NCBI GenBank assembly: GCA_036788195.1
Contig: DAIQNX010000012.1
Location: forward strand, 1-64,000
Reading direction: 5' to 3'
Source of the DNA: CALFXN01 sp937957815
GTDB lineage: Bacteria; Synergistota; Synergistia; Synergistales; Aminobacteriaceae
Length of the DNA stretch: 64,000 nt
In this document: piece after piece, positions 1 to 9,350 of the stretch
Numbering within the stretch: the first letter of the stretch is position 1
How the letters are laid out: each line of letters starts with the position of its first letter
Notes under the pieces: generated by a model
What the model was told of the DNA's origin: nothing
The model's database searches: none
Seen by the model: only the letters and a program-made list of their open reading frames with translations
Made by a program: the position numbers and the translations under genes

Positions 1-676
<676 letters not shown>

Positions 677-677
<1 letters not shown>

Positions 678-2344
678 TAGTTCCGACCACCCTCTCCGGA
701 AATTCTGTTCGTCGCCATGCGCGTCAGGCCCGTCATGAGGGCGGTCGCCCCGAAGACGAGAAGGATGAGCACCACGGAGAACGCGCATGCCTGTGCGAAC
801 TGCAGCTCCGTCATGCATTCGAGGATCCGGGTCGTGAGCAGGCTCCACCGGACGGACACGAGGAAGATCGTCGCGCTGATGGCCGTCATCGAGTGGATGA
901 ACAGGTAGCGCATTCCCATGAGCACCGCCGGAACGATCAGCGGGACCGTCACCCGGAAGAAGGTTCGCGCCGATCCGGCCCCGAGGCTCGCCGAGGCCTC
1001 CTCGATGGACGGGTCGATCTGGTGGAGCGACGCGATCACGGCGCGTATGCCCGCCGCGTGATAGCGGAACATGTAGGCCGCCACGAGGATCGTCATCGTT
1101 CCCGTCAGAAGGATCGGACGTTCGTTGAACGCGATCACGTAGGCGATTCCGACGACCGTCCCGGGGAGCGCGTAGTTCAGCATTGAGATGAACTCCATGG
1201 CCCGCGTCCCGAAGAGCTTCTTTCTCTGCGCGACGAAGCCCGTGACGACGGCGAGGACGCCTCCCAGGGGCGTCGCGACCGCCGCGATGAGGAGCGTATC
1301 GGTGATGGCCTTGCGTCCGTGCGTGAACACGTAGCGGAAGTTTTCCGCGGTGAGCGAGTTGTCCACGCCCCAGACCTTCACGACGGCCCCCACGAGGATG
1401 ATGGAATACAGATACAGGATGAAGGCCGTCACGAGGAAGCACGTCCCGAGAACGAACGCTTCGGCGAGTCGGCCGCCGCTTTTGAACGACGAGCGGCTTC
1501 CGGTCTTGCCCGAGATGGTGACGTAGTTCTTCCGCCCGACCCAGAAGCGCTGGAGGAAGAACACCGCGACGGCGGGGATCAGGAGCAGGAAGGAGAGCGC
1601 CGCGCCGCCGCGAAGGTCGTAGAGCCCCGTGATCTGGAGGTACGCCTGCGTCGGAAGGACCGGGAAGCTGTGGCCCGCGAGAACGAGCGGCGTCGCGAAG
1701 TCGGCCAGGGAACTCGCGAAGAGCAGCAGCAGCGAGTTCGCGACCCCGGGGATCGACAGCGGCAGCGTCACGGTGCGGAAGACCCGCCCGGGCGAAGCTC
1801 CGAGCGACAGCCCTGCGTCCTCGAGGTTCGGTCCGATCGCCGACAGGACGGCCGCGAGCGTCAGGAAGGAAACGGGGAAGTACGTGAGCGTCTCGGAGAG
1901 CCACGTCCCCCAGAAGCCGTAGAAGTTGAAATTCCCGAGACCCAGAAGCTTCAGCAGGATGCCGTTCGGCCCGAGCGAGAGCGTGAGCGCGATGCTGCTC
2001 GTGAAGGGGGGCGAGATCAGCGGCAGCGTCGTCACCGCTCCGAGCGTCCACTTGAGCCATGAGGGCAGCGGAAGGCGCGTGACGGCGAACGCGTAGACGT
2101 ACCCCAGGAACGTTCCCGCGACGGACACGGTCGTCGCGAGCCAGAGGCTGTTTACGAACGCCTGCCGGTCGAACCAGTTGTTCAGGACGGCGGCCAGGTT
2201 CGCGAAGGACCACTGTCCATCCACAAGAAAGGTGGCGAGAAAAAGCCGAAAGATCGGGTAGAGCACGAAAAGCGCAAGAGACAGCCAGATGGTTGCCAGG
2301 ACGGGAAGCAGCGCGGGGTCCCGTTTCAGCGGGGATGCGAGCAT
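677..2344 (-). CDS. ABC transporter permease, two fused membrane domains (FbpB/ThiP-like)
   Basis: Inner-membrane channel of a binding-protein-dependent importer. At 555 residues it is a double-length permease. Each half carries its own ATPase-coupling EAA loop: EDAGLSLGASPG from residue 175 and EEASASLGAGSA near residue 450. About twelve hydrophobic segments are visible. This fused architecture is typical of Fe(III) importers (FbpB/AfuB) and of the thiamine permease ThiP. It lies downstream of the binding-protein gene by about 80 bases and overlaps the ATPase gene by one base, so the operon order is binding protein, permease, ATPase. Iron is the likeliest substrate from overall family resemblance, but phosphonates or thiamine cannot be excluded from sequence alone. 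Confidence 0.88.
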
Positions 2345-2425
2345 GGCGTCAGACTCCTTGGACGTCCCCGGCCGGAGTCGCCTCCGGCCGGGGGAAGATC
2401 GCGGTTCTTTTCGGGAATGGCCGCT

Positions 2426-3424
2426 CTAGCGGATTACTTCGTTGATCCAGCGGTCGACGTAGGCCTTGCGGTTTGCGCCCTTCCACGCGACGTCGGTCTC
2501 GAACAGCTTCACCTTCGACACGTCGAGCGCGGGGTTCGTCACCGTGACGTCGGTCCGCGTCGGGATGTAGTTGATCTTCTTGTCCACGATGAGCTGCGCG
2601 AACGCCTTCGACGCGGCCCAGTCGACGAACTTCTTCGCGCTCTCCATGTTCTTCGCGCCCTTGAGGACGCCCGTCGCCTCGATCCCGAACGTGACGCCCT
2701 CCTTCGGGTAGCTGATCACGACGTTGTGCCCCTGCTGCTGGATCTCGAGCGCGTCGACGATGTAGAAGATTCCGCTCGCGGCCTGCCCCGTCGCGATCGG
2801 CATCGCGCCGCCCGCGCCGCTCTTGGTGTACATCTGGACGTTCTGGTGGAGCTTCTTCTGGTAGTCAAACGCCCCGTCCTCGCCGAACACCTTCACGAGC
2901 GAATAGATCCGCTCCGTGGCGGTGCCGGACGTCCGTGCGTCGGCCATCTGGAGGCCGTTTTTATACGCGGGGTCGAGAAGGTCGTTCCACGACTGCGGCG
3001 CGGCGAGCCCCTTGTCCTTCAGGAACGTATTGTTCGTGAGGAAGACGAGCGGGATGACGCCGATCCCGGTCCAGAAATTCTGCGGCGAGCGGAACTGCGC
3101 AGGAATTTCGTCCGATCCGGCGGGTTTGTAGGCCTCAAAGACACCTTCCTTGATCCCCGCCTCGTAGGTGTCGGCGGGGCCGCCGAGGATCACGTCGACC
3201 TGCGGATTGTTCTTCTCCGCGACGACCCGGGCGAGGGCCTCTCCCGACGAGAAGCGCATGAAGCTCACCTTGATCCCCGTCGCGGCGGTGAACGCCTCGA
3301 ACACCTGGGACGCGTACTTCTCGGGCATGATGGTATAGGCGTTCAGTTCGGCCGCGGACGCGCCGGAAACCATGAACGCCGCCAGGAGCAACGCGATGAC
3401 GATGACACGGAACCTGGACAACAC
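2426..3424 (-). CDS. Periplasmic Fe(III)-type ABC substrate-binding protein
   Basis: Secreted solute-binding protein, 332 residues, and first gene of the importer operon. A signal peptide is clear: a basic start, a hydrophobic core (VIVIALLLAAFMVSG) and an ASAAE cleavage region at about residue 25. The mature part begins LNAYTIMPEK and contains the pattern of the type-2 iron-binding-protein class (FEAFTAATGIKVSF, QVDVILGG, GIGVIPLVFLTN). The start is GTG at 3424, preceded by GGGGAG six bases upstream. Tyrosines near the C-terminus could serve as metal ligands, but I cannot assign them. The family also includes 2-aminoethylphosphonate and spermidine binders, so the substrate is moderately certain only. 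Confidence 0.87.
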   Translation of the reverse strand: MLSRFRVIVIALLLAAFMVSGASAAELNAYTIMPEKYASQVFEAFTAATGIKVSFMRFSSGEALARVVAEKNNPQVDVILGGPADTYEAGIKEGVFEAYKPAGSDEIPAQFRSPQNFWTGIGVIPLVFLTNNTFLKDKGLAAPQSWNDLLDPAYKNGLQMADARTSGTATERIYSLVKVFGEDGAFDYQKKLHQNVQMYTKSGAGGAMPIATGQAASGIFYIVDALEIQQQGHNVVISYPKEGVTFGIEATGVLKGAKNMESAKKFVDWAASKAFAQLIVDKKINYIPTRTDVTVTNPALDVSKVKLFETDVAWKGANRKAYVDRWINEVIR

Positions 3425-3481
3425 TTCGATCTCCCCTTTCGCCGGATCGGCGCGGGGTGCGCGCCGTTACGCATCCGTCAC

Positions 3482-3510
3482 ATTATCGTCCGAACACCCG
3501 CATTCCGCAA
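3482..3510 (-). promoter_or_regulatory. Probable sigma-70 promoter of the iron ABC operon
   Basis: Reading on the minus strand, TTGCGG (3510-3505) and GATAAT (3487-3482) are separated by 17 bases, about 60 bases upstream of the GTG start. It is back to back with the promoter of the Trp-attenuated ligase. Confidence 0.5.
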
Positions 3511-3525
3511 GAAAAAATCCGGACC

Positions 3526-3555
3526 TTGACAGATGCGCGCCGGATCTGCTATAAA
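3526..3555 (+). promoter_or_regulatory. Sigma-70 promoter of the Trp-attenuated CoA-ligase transcript
   Basis: TTGACA (3526-3531) and TATAAA (3550-3555) are 18 bases apart. The -35 element and the next three bases (TTGACAGAT) are identical to the promoter of the trp operon at 18529-18558, which also has an 18-base spacer. Predicted transcription would start near 3562, about 30 bases before the leader peptide. Confidence 0.75.
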
Positions 3556-3592
3556 CTGCGCCAATATCCTGACAGTCGGGAGCGATCGTCTC

Positions 3593-3649
3593 ATGATGGA
3601 ACGCACCGGGAACGCGAACGTCAATATCCGCTGGTGGTGGTGGCGCTAG
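3593..3649 (+). CDS. Tryptophan leader peptide (four consecutive Trp codons)
   Basis: An 18-residue open frame, MMERTGNANVNIRWWWWR, ending in TAG at 3647-3649. Its TGG codons at 3632-3643 lie inside strand 1 of the attenuator. Trp is a rare residue, so a run of four just before the stop codon and before competing hairpins is the hallmark of translation-coupled Trp attenuation. Ribosome stalling here when charged tRNA-Trp is scarce would free strand 2. A weak purine-rich site (GGGAGCGA) lies upstream of the ATG pair. It is the counterpart of the trpC leader peptide at 18450-18497. Confidence 0.88.
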   Translation: MMERTGNANVNIRWWWWR

Positions 3650-3713
3650 AGCCACCGCCGCGGGCGTCGTTTTCGGCCGTGGAGGTGGGAATCCCCCCTT
3701 CACGGCCTTTTTT
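3635..3713 (+). promoter_or_regulatory. Trp attenuator: 1:2, 2:3 antiterminator and 3:4 terminator hairpins
   Basis: Three mutually exclusive pairings can be drawn. The 1:2 stem pairs 3635-3644 (within the Trp codons) with 3651-3660. The 2:3 antiterminator pairs CCACCGCCGCGG (3652-3663) with CCGTGGAGGTGG (3677-3688), with one mismatch and one wobble. The 3:4 terminator pairs from GGCCGTG (3675-3681) to CACGGCC (3701-3707) and is followed by six T (3708-3713). This is a complete classical attenuator. The sequence GGCCGTGGAGG is shared with the trp operon leader. Confidence 0.85.
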
Positions 3714-3738
3714 GTACCCTGAAACATTCGGGATACAC

Positions 3739-3769
3739 GGGGGCCGCGACAAGCGGCCCCTATTTTTTT
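3739..3769 (+). terminator. Second intrinsic terminator in the ligase leader
   Basis: GGGGCCGC (3740-3747), a five-base loop, GCGGCCCC (3753-3760) and then TATTTTTTT. It lies immediately before the Shine-Dalgarno sequence GGAGGTGA of the ligase gene, so basal read-through is probably very low. The trp leader likewise has a second terminator. Confidence 0.75.
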
Positions 3770-3782
3770 GGAGGTGAGCCCT

Positions 3783-5054
3783 ATGACAGTTCACACGCAC
3801 ACCGAAACGAAACGCGCGGAACCGATCCCCCGGAACGGACGGGAAGAGCGCCCCTTCCCGCTCGACGCCGTCCGGAGGACGCTCGGGAGTTGCATTCGCT
3901 CCGCGGCATGGAGAACGCACCTCGGATCTGTCGCTCCGGAGGATATCCGGACGCCGGAAGATTTCCGGAGACTTCCCTTCATGACGAAGGCTTCGTTCCG
4001 GAACGCCGCGCCGCTCGCCTTCTGTTGCGCGCCCGAGCGCGACATCGTCCGGATCCACAGCACCTCGGGGACGACGGGAGAACCGGTCATCGTCCCGTAC
4101 ACGGCCGGCGACGTCGCCGTCTTCCGGGAGATCATGGCGCGCTGTCTGCGAATGGCCGGAGTCGGCCCGGAGGATCGCGTGCAGATCACGCCCGGGTACG
4201 GGCTCTGGACGGCCGGGATCGGTTTTCAGGCCGGCGTCGAGGAGATCGGGGCGATGGCCGTCCCGCTGGGGCCGCAGCCGTTGCCCAAACAACTCGAATT
4301 CATGCGGCGGCTGCGTCCGACCGTCCTGATCGGCACCGCGTCGTTCGCGTTTCTCGTCGGAGAGGAGATGGCCCGGTCCGGAAGCCTTCCGCCGTTCCGG
4401 ATCGCCATTCTCGGCGCGGAGCAGTGGGGGGAAAAGCGCCGGAGCATGATCGAGGTCCTGACTGGAGCGGAGACGTTCGACATCTACGGCATGACGGAGA
4501 CGTACGGCCCCGGGATCGCGATCGACTGTCCATGCCACGAGGGGCTGCACTACTGGGACGACCTGTTCCTCTTCGAAGTCGTCGACGAGCGCGGCGTCGT
4601 CCTCCCCGACGGCGAGAGCGGCGAACTCGTCGTCACGACGCTCGTCAAGGAGGGGATGCCGCTCGTACGCTACAGGACGGGCGACCGCACGACGCTCCTC
4701 CGCAGGCGATGTTCCTGCGGATCGCCCCACCCGCTCATGGCGCGCGTCGACGGACGGACGGACGACATGATCACGTTCCGCGGCGTCAACATCTACCCCT
4801 CGGCCGTGGAGGTCATGCTCTCGAAGATACCGGGTCTGTCGTGCGAATACCGGATCACGCTCCGGACCGAGGACGGTCGCGACGTCCTCGCGCTCGAGGT
4901 CGAGGCGTCGGAAACCGGCGGGCGCTCCTCGCCGAAGATCGTGGAGCACGAATTCAAGGCGCTCTTCTCCGCGACGCCGGTTGTCGAGATCGTCCCCTAC
5001 GGGACGCTCGAACGCGCGACGAAGAAGGCCAGGCGCGTCGTCGACCTCCGATGA
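3783..5054 (+). CDS. Phenylacetate-CoA ligase family (aryl-acid adenylate-forming) enzyme
   Basis: Cytoplasmic 423-residue enzyme of the PaaK branch of adenylate-forming enzymes, which make an acyl-AMP and then an aryl-acetyl-CoA from an aryl acid, ATP and CoA. Family signatures are present in order: the nucleotide loop HSTSGTTGEPV, DIYGMTETYGPG, YRTGDR, the hinge region GRTDDMITFRGVNIYP, and a C-terminal ATKKARR holding the likely catalytic lysine. Length is normal for PaaK. The start at 3783 was preferred over 3768 because GGAGGTGA sits eight bases upstream. It is a single-gene unit behind a Trp attenuator and converges on the MATE gene. Regulation by tryptophan suggests indoleacetate or a related aryl acid as substrate; that is inference. 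Confidence 0.88.
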   Translation: MTVHTHTETKRAEPIPRNGREERPFPLDAVRRTLGSCIRSAAWRTHLGSVAPEDIRTPEDFRRLPFMTKASFRNAAPLAFCCAPERDIVRIHSTSGTTGEPVIVPYTAGDVAVFREIMARCLRMAGVGPEDRVQITPGYGLWTAGIGFQAGVEEIGAMAVPLGPQPLPKQLEFMRRLRPTVLIGTASFAFLVGEEMARSGSLPPFRIAILGAEQWGEKRRSMIEVLTGAETFDIYGMTETYGPGIAIDCPCHEGLHYWDDLFLFEVVDERGVVLPDGESGELVVTTLVKEGMPLVRYRTGDRTTLLRRRCSCGSPHPLMARVDGRTDDMITFRGVNIYPSAVEVMLSKIPGLSCEYRITLRTEDGRDVLALEVEASETGGRSSPKIVEHEFKALFSATPVVEIVPYGTLERATKKARRVVDLR

Positions 5055-6401
5055 TCACGCCCTCAGGCGCTTCCATTCCCGGAGAAAGAAGACGAGCGTG
5101 ACGAGCGCCGAGAGGATGTCGGCCGTCGGGAAGACGAGCCAGACGCCCGCGAGCCCCCAGATGCGCGGAAAGACGTAGAGGAAGGGCAGGAGAAGGAGCA
5201 CCTGGCGCGACAGCGACAGGACGAGCGAGTATCCTCCCTTCCCGATCGCCTGGAACGCGGCGGATCCGGTGATCTGGAAGCCCGCGATCCAGTAGGCGGG
5301 CACGACGAGCCGCATCGCGGAGACGCTCCCGGCGACGAGCGCGGCGTCATCCGTGAAGAACCGGACGATGGGTTCCGGAAAGAGGAAATAGACGAGGCAC
5401 GAGAGGCTCGAGACGATCGACGCGGCCTCGACCGCGAGAAGCATCACGCGGCGCGCGCGGACCATGAGCGCCGCGCCGTAGTTGAACCCGAGGACGGGCT
5501 GCATCCCCTGCGCGATCCCGAAGAGGCACATGAACGACAGGGAGAGCGACCGGTTGACGATGCCGTACACGGCAACGGACTCTTCGCCGCCGTAGGCGAG
5601 GAGGGAGTTGTTGAGAATCCCCACGATGACGCTCGCGGCGCCGAGGCGCACGAACTCCGACGACCCGACGAGAAAGATCTCCCCGACCATCTCGGGCCGC
5701 GGCGCGGCGAGCCGTCTCCGGAACCGGAGCGCACCGCGCCGCAGGAAAAAGTGCAGGAAGACCCACAGGGCGGACGCTCCCTGCCCCGCGACGGTCGCGA
5801 TGGCGGCTCCCCGCATCCCCATCTTCGCCTGGAACAGCAGGGGCGGCGCGAGGAGGATGTTCACGGCCACCGACACGAGGAGCGACGCCATCGCGGTTCG
5901 CGCGTTGCCCTCGGCCCGGATGAGCGCGTTCGCGGCCATCGAGAAACAGAACAGCGGCGCGCCGAGGAAGATGACATCCAGAAACTCGACCGTCCGCGCC
6001 GTGACGACGCCCGACGCGCCGAAAAGCGCGGCGAGGTGCTCGCGCTGCGCCAGGCCGGCGGCGAGGACGACCAGTCCGAGGAAGACCGAGAGAAGCGCCA
6101 CCGTGAAGAGCGCGCGGTCGGCCCGGTCCGGTTCTTCGGCCCCGAGGCTCCTCGAGACGACGGACGCCCCGCCGACGCCGATGGTCGTCGCGACGGCCCC
6201 GAGGAGGAGCTGCACGGGAAACGCCACGGAAATCGCCGCGAGCCCCGAAGGCCCGACGGCCCGACCGATGAAGACGGCGTCGATGAAATTGTAGGATGCC
6301 TGGACGAGCATCCCGAGAATCGCGGGAAGAGAAAGCCGCACCAGAAGGCGGCCGACGGGGTCGACGGCCAGCGGGCGGTTCTCCGCGCTTTGTTCCTGCA
6401 C
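5055..6401 (-). CDS. MATE family multidrug/Na+ antiporter
   Basis: Inner-membrane efflux protein of 448 residues with about twelve hydrophobic segments, in two homologous halves (VGRLLVRLSLPAILGMLVQ near the start). It has the typical MATE elements AVGPSGLAAISVAFPV and GIAQGMQPVLGFNYGA. MATE proteins export cationic compounds in exchange for sodium ions or protons; the substrate is not predictable here. The start is GTG at 6401, chosen because GAGGGGG lies six bases upstream. Its stop abuts the stop of the convergent ligase gene, with no spacer and no evident terminator between them. Confidence 0.9.
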   Translation of the reverse strand: MQEQSAENRPLAVDPVGRLLVRLSLPAILGMLVQASYNFIDAVFIGRAVGPSGLAAISVAFPVQLLLGAVATTIGVGGASVVSRSLGAEEPDRADRALFTVALLSVFLGLVVLAAGLAQREHLAALFGASGVVTARTVEFLDVIFLGAPLFCFSMAANALIRAEGNARTAMASLLVSVAVNILLAPPLLFQAKMGMRGAAIATVAGQGASALWVFLHFFLRRGALRFRRRLAAPRPEMVGEIFLVGSSEFVRLGAASVIVGILNNSLLAYGGEESVAVYGIVNRSLSLSFMCLFGIAQGMQPVLGFNYGAALMVRARRVMLLAVEAASIVSSLSCLVYFLFPEPIVRFFTDDAALVAGSVSAMRLVVPAYWIAGFQITGSAAFQAIGKGGYSLVLSLSRQVLLLLPFLYVFPRIWGLAGVWLVFPTADILSALVTLVFFLREWKRLRA

Positions 6402-6453
6402 GATACGACCCCCTCGAGACGAATGGAGGGATCATATCATGAACCGCACCGTC

Positions 6454-7458
6454 TCACCCGAGCCGCGGCGCCGGAAGATCGAGCATCGTCCGCAGCCCCG
6501 GCCTGCAGGCGAGGAGCGGCGACATCGAATTGACGGCGATCGCGGCGGTCCCGACGCCGCCGGGGATCTCCGGACGGATCAGAAGGTCCATCGACGGCTC
6601 GCCGTCGATCCGGATCCTGTCCTCGGTCGCCGCACCCTCCATCGCGGGGTGGATCTGTTGCGGGTGGTCGAGCTCGACGAGGAGCTCCCCGCCCCGGTAC
6701 CCCCGCCCGATCTGGCGGCATCCCGCCACCATTCCGGGCTCGACGACGATTCCCTTCTCCTCGCGCCAGACCGCCGAGACGATCGGGAGACGCTCCTGCT
6801 CGATCCTGTCGACCCCGAGCCCCAGGGCGTCGGAGATCATCGCGATCGACTGCTCGAATCCAACGTGTCCGGAGACGCTCCCGTCGGCGCAGCCGCGGAC
6901 GAACGCCTCGGGGCACAGACCGACGCCCTGCTCCCGGAGAACGGTCGGACCGTACGGGGAGAGGTCGTTCACGCGCGTCGCCCGGATCGACCGGACCGAG
7001 CGGCACACGCCCGTCATCGCGATGACGAGAAGGTCGAGGACGAAGCCCGGATTGATTCCGGTTCCGAGAACCGCGACGCCCCGTTCGCGGGCCCTCTCGT
7101 CGAGACGCCTCGCGGCCTCCGGCGAGGAACGCCACGGATAGGCCATCTCCTCGGCCGTCGTGATGACGCTCGCCCCGGCGTCGAGGAACGACATCACGAG
7201 AGGCTCGACATCCCGCACGAGGGACGCCGTCGCGATGAATGCGACCGTCGCCCCCGACCGCGCGACCGCGTCCGGATCGGCCGTCACGCGAACGCCGGTC
7301 GTCCGGGAGATGTCGGCGTATTCCCCCGCGTCGCGGCCTTCACGCCCCTCGATCCGGTCCACTGCCGCGACCACCGGAACGCCACGCTCGAGAAGGATGG
7401 ACAGAATCTTCCGCCCCATCGCCCCGAGTCCCACAACCGCCGCCGTCGTCCGTTCCAC
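6454..7458 (-). CDS. 2,4-diaminopentanoate dehydrogenase-like NAD(P)-dependent oxidoreductase
   Basis: Soluble 334-residue Rossmann enzyme of the dihydrodipicolinate reductase-like superfamily. The dinucleotide motif GLGAMG is at residues 11-16, and GTGINPGFVLD is the conserved block of the ornithine-fermentation enzyme Ord, which deaminates 2,4-diaminopentanoate. Length fits that family. In ornithine fermenters the gene normally sits with racemase, mutase and thiolase genes (or, ort). None of these is adjacent, so it is either an orphan member of the pathway or a related amine dehydrogenase. The family call is firm and the exact substrate is not. It is co-directional with the MATE gene with about 50 bases between. 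Confidence 0.7.
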   Translation of the reverse strand: MERTTAAVVGLGAMGRKILSILLERGVPVVAAVDRIEGREGRDAGEYADISRTTGVRVTADPDAVARSGATVAFIATASLVRDVEPLVMSFLDAGASVITTAEEMAYPWRSSPEAARRLDERARERGVAVLGTGINPGFVLDLLVIAMTGVCRSVRSIRATRVNDLSPYGPTVLREQGVGLCPEAFVRGCADGSVSGHVGFEQSIAMISDALGLGVDRIEQERLPIVSAVWREEKGIVVEPGMVAGCRQIGRGYRGGELLVELDHPQQIHPAMEGAATEDRIRIDGEPSMDLLIRPEIPGGVGTAAIAVNSMSPLLACRPGLRTMLDLPAPRLG

Positions 7459-7594
7459 GAAACTCCTCCCCTTTCGCCGGGACGCCCGGAGATCTCATCG
7501 TCCCCGTTGCCCGGATCCGCCGTCTACCATATCATTGCGGCGAAGACTTCGCAGCGGAAAATCAGCGGGTCTTCGCCAGAGGGAGGGATGATCC

Positions 7595-8275
7595 GTGAGT
7601 CCTTCGGATACTACCGGAACCAGGCGAACCGAAGCGATCCTGATGACGGAGCTCCAGATCCGAAAGCGCGGCATTACGGACGAACGCATCCTCGACGCAT
7701 TCCGCTCGGTCCCCCGACACCGTTTCGTTCCCGAAGAATCCGACGCGCTCGCCTACGCCGACGGACCGCTTCCGATCGGATGTCGCCAGACGATCTCGCA
7801 GCCGTACATGGTCGCCTCGATGACCGCCATCCTCGCCCCCCGGCCCGGAGAGACGATCCTCGAAATAGGCACGGGCTCGGGGTACCAGGCGGCGATTCTC
7901 GCGCATCTCGGCGCCCGGGTCGTCACCGTCGAACGGATCGCGTGTCTCCACGCACGGGCGTCCGCACTGCTCCGCGAGCTCGGGTACGACGTCGCGTGCG
8001 TGTTCGGCGACGGACGGGCCGGGCGAGCCGATCATTCGCCCTACGACGGCGTCATCGTCACCGCCGCGGCCGGGCTCGTCGAACCCGCGTGGATCGCCCA
8101 GCTTCGCGACGGCGGAAGGCTCGTCCTGCCGCTCGACGTCGGAAGCGGCCTGCAGCAGGTCGTACGGATCACGCGCCGAGGCGACAGGATCGACGAGGAG
8201 CGTCTCGAGTTCTGCCGGTTCGTTCCGATCCTTCCGGGAGTCCGGAGCGATCCGGACGAATCGGCCTTTCCGTAA
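7595..8275 (+). CDS. pcm: Protein-L-isoaspartate O-methyltransferase
   Basis: Repair enzyme, 226 residues, that methylates isoaspartyl residues in aged proteins using S-adenosylmethionine. Motif I of the methyltransferase fold, EIGTGSGYQAAIL, is clear, and the PCMT signature region RHRFVPEES followed by GCRQTISQPYMVA (substrate-binding SQPY) is present. The C-terminus GDRIDEERLEFCRFVPI matches the family. GTG at 7595 is taken as start because GGAGGGATG lies just upstream; a later ATG would leave a protein of more usual length. It is transcribed divergently from the dehydrogenase gene, and followed by the promoter of the sugar operon. Confidence 0.88.
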   Translation: MSPSDTTGTRRTEAILMTELQIRKRGITDERILDAFRSVPRHRFVPEESDALAYADGPLPIGCRQTISQPYMVASMTAILAPRPGETILEIGTGSGYQAAILAHLGARVVTVERIACLHARASALLRELGYDVACVFGDGRAGRADHSPYDGVIVTAAAGLVEPAWIAQLRDGGRLVLPLDVGSGLQQVVRITRRGDRIDEERLEFCRFVPILPGVRSDPDESAFP

Positions 8276-8301
8276 GGCGACCGTTTTCGACCGAAAACCC
8301 G

Positions 8302-8331
8302 TTGAAAAGTCCACCGTGCTGTTGGTACAAT
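8302..8331 (+). promoter_or_regulatory. Promoter of the SorC/sugar ABC operon
   Basis: TTGAAA (8302-8307) and TACAAT (8326-8331) are separated by 18 bases, about 50 bases before the regulator start codon. AAGGAGG lies before that ATG. Confidence 0.6.
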
Positions 8332-8381
8332 AGCCTCGTCAAAGTGAAATATGTTCCAGAGAAATTTTTCAAGGAGGATAC

Positions 8382-9350
8382 ATGTATTCAAACGCGCTTC
8401 TCGTCAAGGTCTCCGAACTGTACTACACGCGCCGGTGCTCCCAGAAGGAGATCGCACGGCATCTCGGCGTCTCGGCGGCCACGGTGTCGCGGATCCTGCA
8501 GGAAGCCGTCGAGCAGGGCGTCGTCAGCGTCAGGATCGTGGACACGGCCCACCGTTCCCTCGAACTCGGGGATCGCCTCGCGAGGCGGTTCGGTCTCGAG
8601 CGCACCGAAATCATCGACTCGGGGCACGACCGCGACGCCTGGAAGCTCAAGAAACTCCTCGGGATGGCGGCCAAGCGCCTCATCCCCGAGTTCTGCCCCG
8701 AGGGGGGAACGATCGGCATCGGCAGCGGCGGCACGATCTTCGAGATGATCGAGTCGCTCGCCCCCGGCGACGGTGTCCGGGGGATGCGCGTGATTCCGCT
8801 CATGGGCGGATTCGCGACCCCGAACCCCGAGCGCGAGACGAACCGCCTCGTCAGTACGATGGGGACGACGCTCAATTGCACGTTTTCCTATCTCCTCGCG
8901 CCCGCGGTCGTGAGTTCCTCGTCCGTCCGCGACGTCTTCCTCGCCGAATCGCAGATCGCCCGGGCCACGGAGTTCTGGAATTCCGTGGACACCGCGATCT
9001 TTTCGATCGGTCCCGGCCTCGAGACGAGCCTGTACGTCTTCCTCTCCCCGGAGTTCCTCGACCTCGAGGAGGCCAGGGCGCTCGGCGCCGTCGGCGACGT
9101 CCTCGGCCACTTCATCGACGGCGAAGGGCGCGAGATCGACTTCGCGTTCAACCGGCGACTCATTTCGATCCCCTTCGACCGGCTGCTCCGGATTCCGCAC
9201 AGGATCGGCATCGGAGGCGGCCCGTCGAAGCTCAGGAGCGTCCACGCGGCGCTCAGGGCAGGCATCGTGACCGCGCTCGTAAGCGACGCGACGACATGCG
9301 AATACATCCTTTCGAAAGAAAACACTCTCATGGAGGCGAAAAACGCATGA
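8382..9350 (+). CDS. SorC/DeoR-type sugar-sensing transcriptional regulator
   Basis: DNA-binding regulator of 322 residues. The N-terminal helix-turn-helix is clear (CSQKEIARHLGVSAATVSRILQ, about residues 20-41), followed by a SorC-type effector domain related to sugar-phosphate isomerases (GTIGIGSGGTIFEMI, and a C-terminal GIGGGPSKLRSVHAAL block that in this family binds the phosphosugar). It is the first gene of an operon with an ABC sugar importer and an FGGY kinase, and overlaps the next gene by four bases (ATGA). It is therefore probably the local repressor, responding to the phosphorylated substrate made by the kinase. The inducing sugar is not known. Confidence 0.88.
   Translation: MYSNALLVKVSELYYTRRCSQKEIARHLGVSAATVSRILQEAVEQGVVSVRIVDTAHRSLELGDRLARRFGLERTEIIDSGHDRDAWKLKKLLGMAAKRLIPEFCPEGGTIGIGSGGTIFEMIESLAPGDGVRGMRVIPLMGGFATPNPERETNRLVSTMGTTLNCTFSYLLAPAVVSSSSVRDVFLAESQIARATEFWNSVDTAIFSIGPGLETSLYVFLSPEFLDLEEARALGAVGDVLGHFIDGEGREIDFAFNRRLISIPFDRLLRIPHRIGIGGGPSKLRSVHAALRAGIVTALVSDATTCEYILSKENTLMEAKNA

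Noticed and set aside
3556..3782. T-box or TRAP-type control of the ligase leader
   Set aside because: No T-box sequence or specifier-loop layout and no run of GAG/UAG triplets. The leader peptide with Trp codons and the competing hairpins explain it fully.
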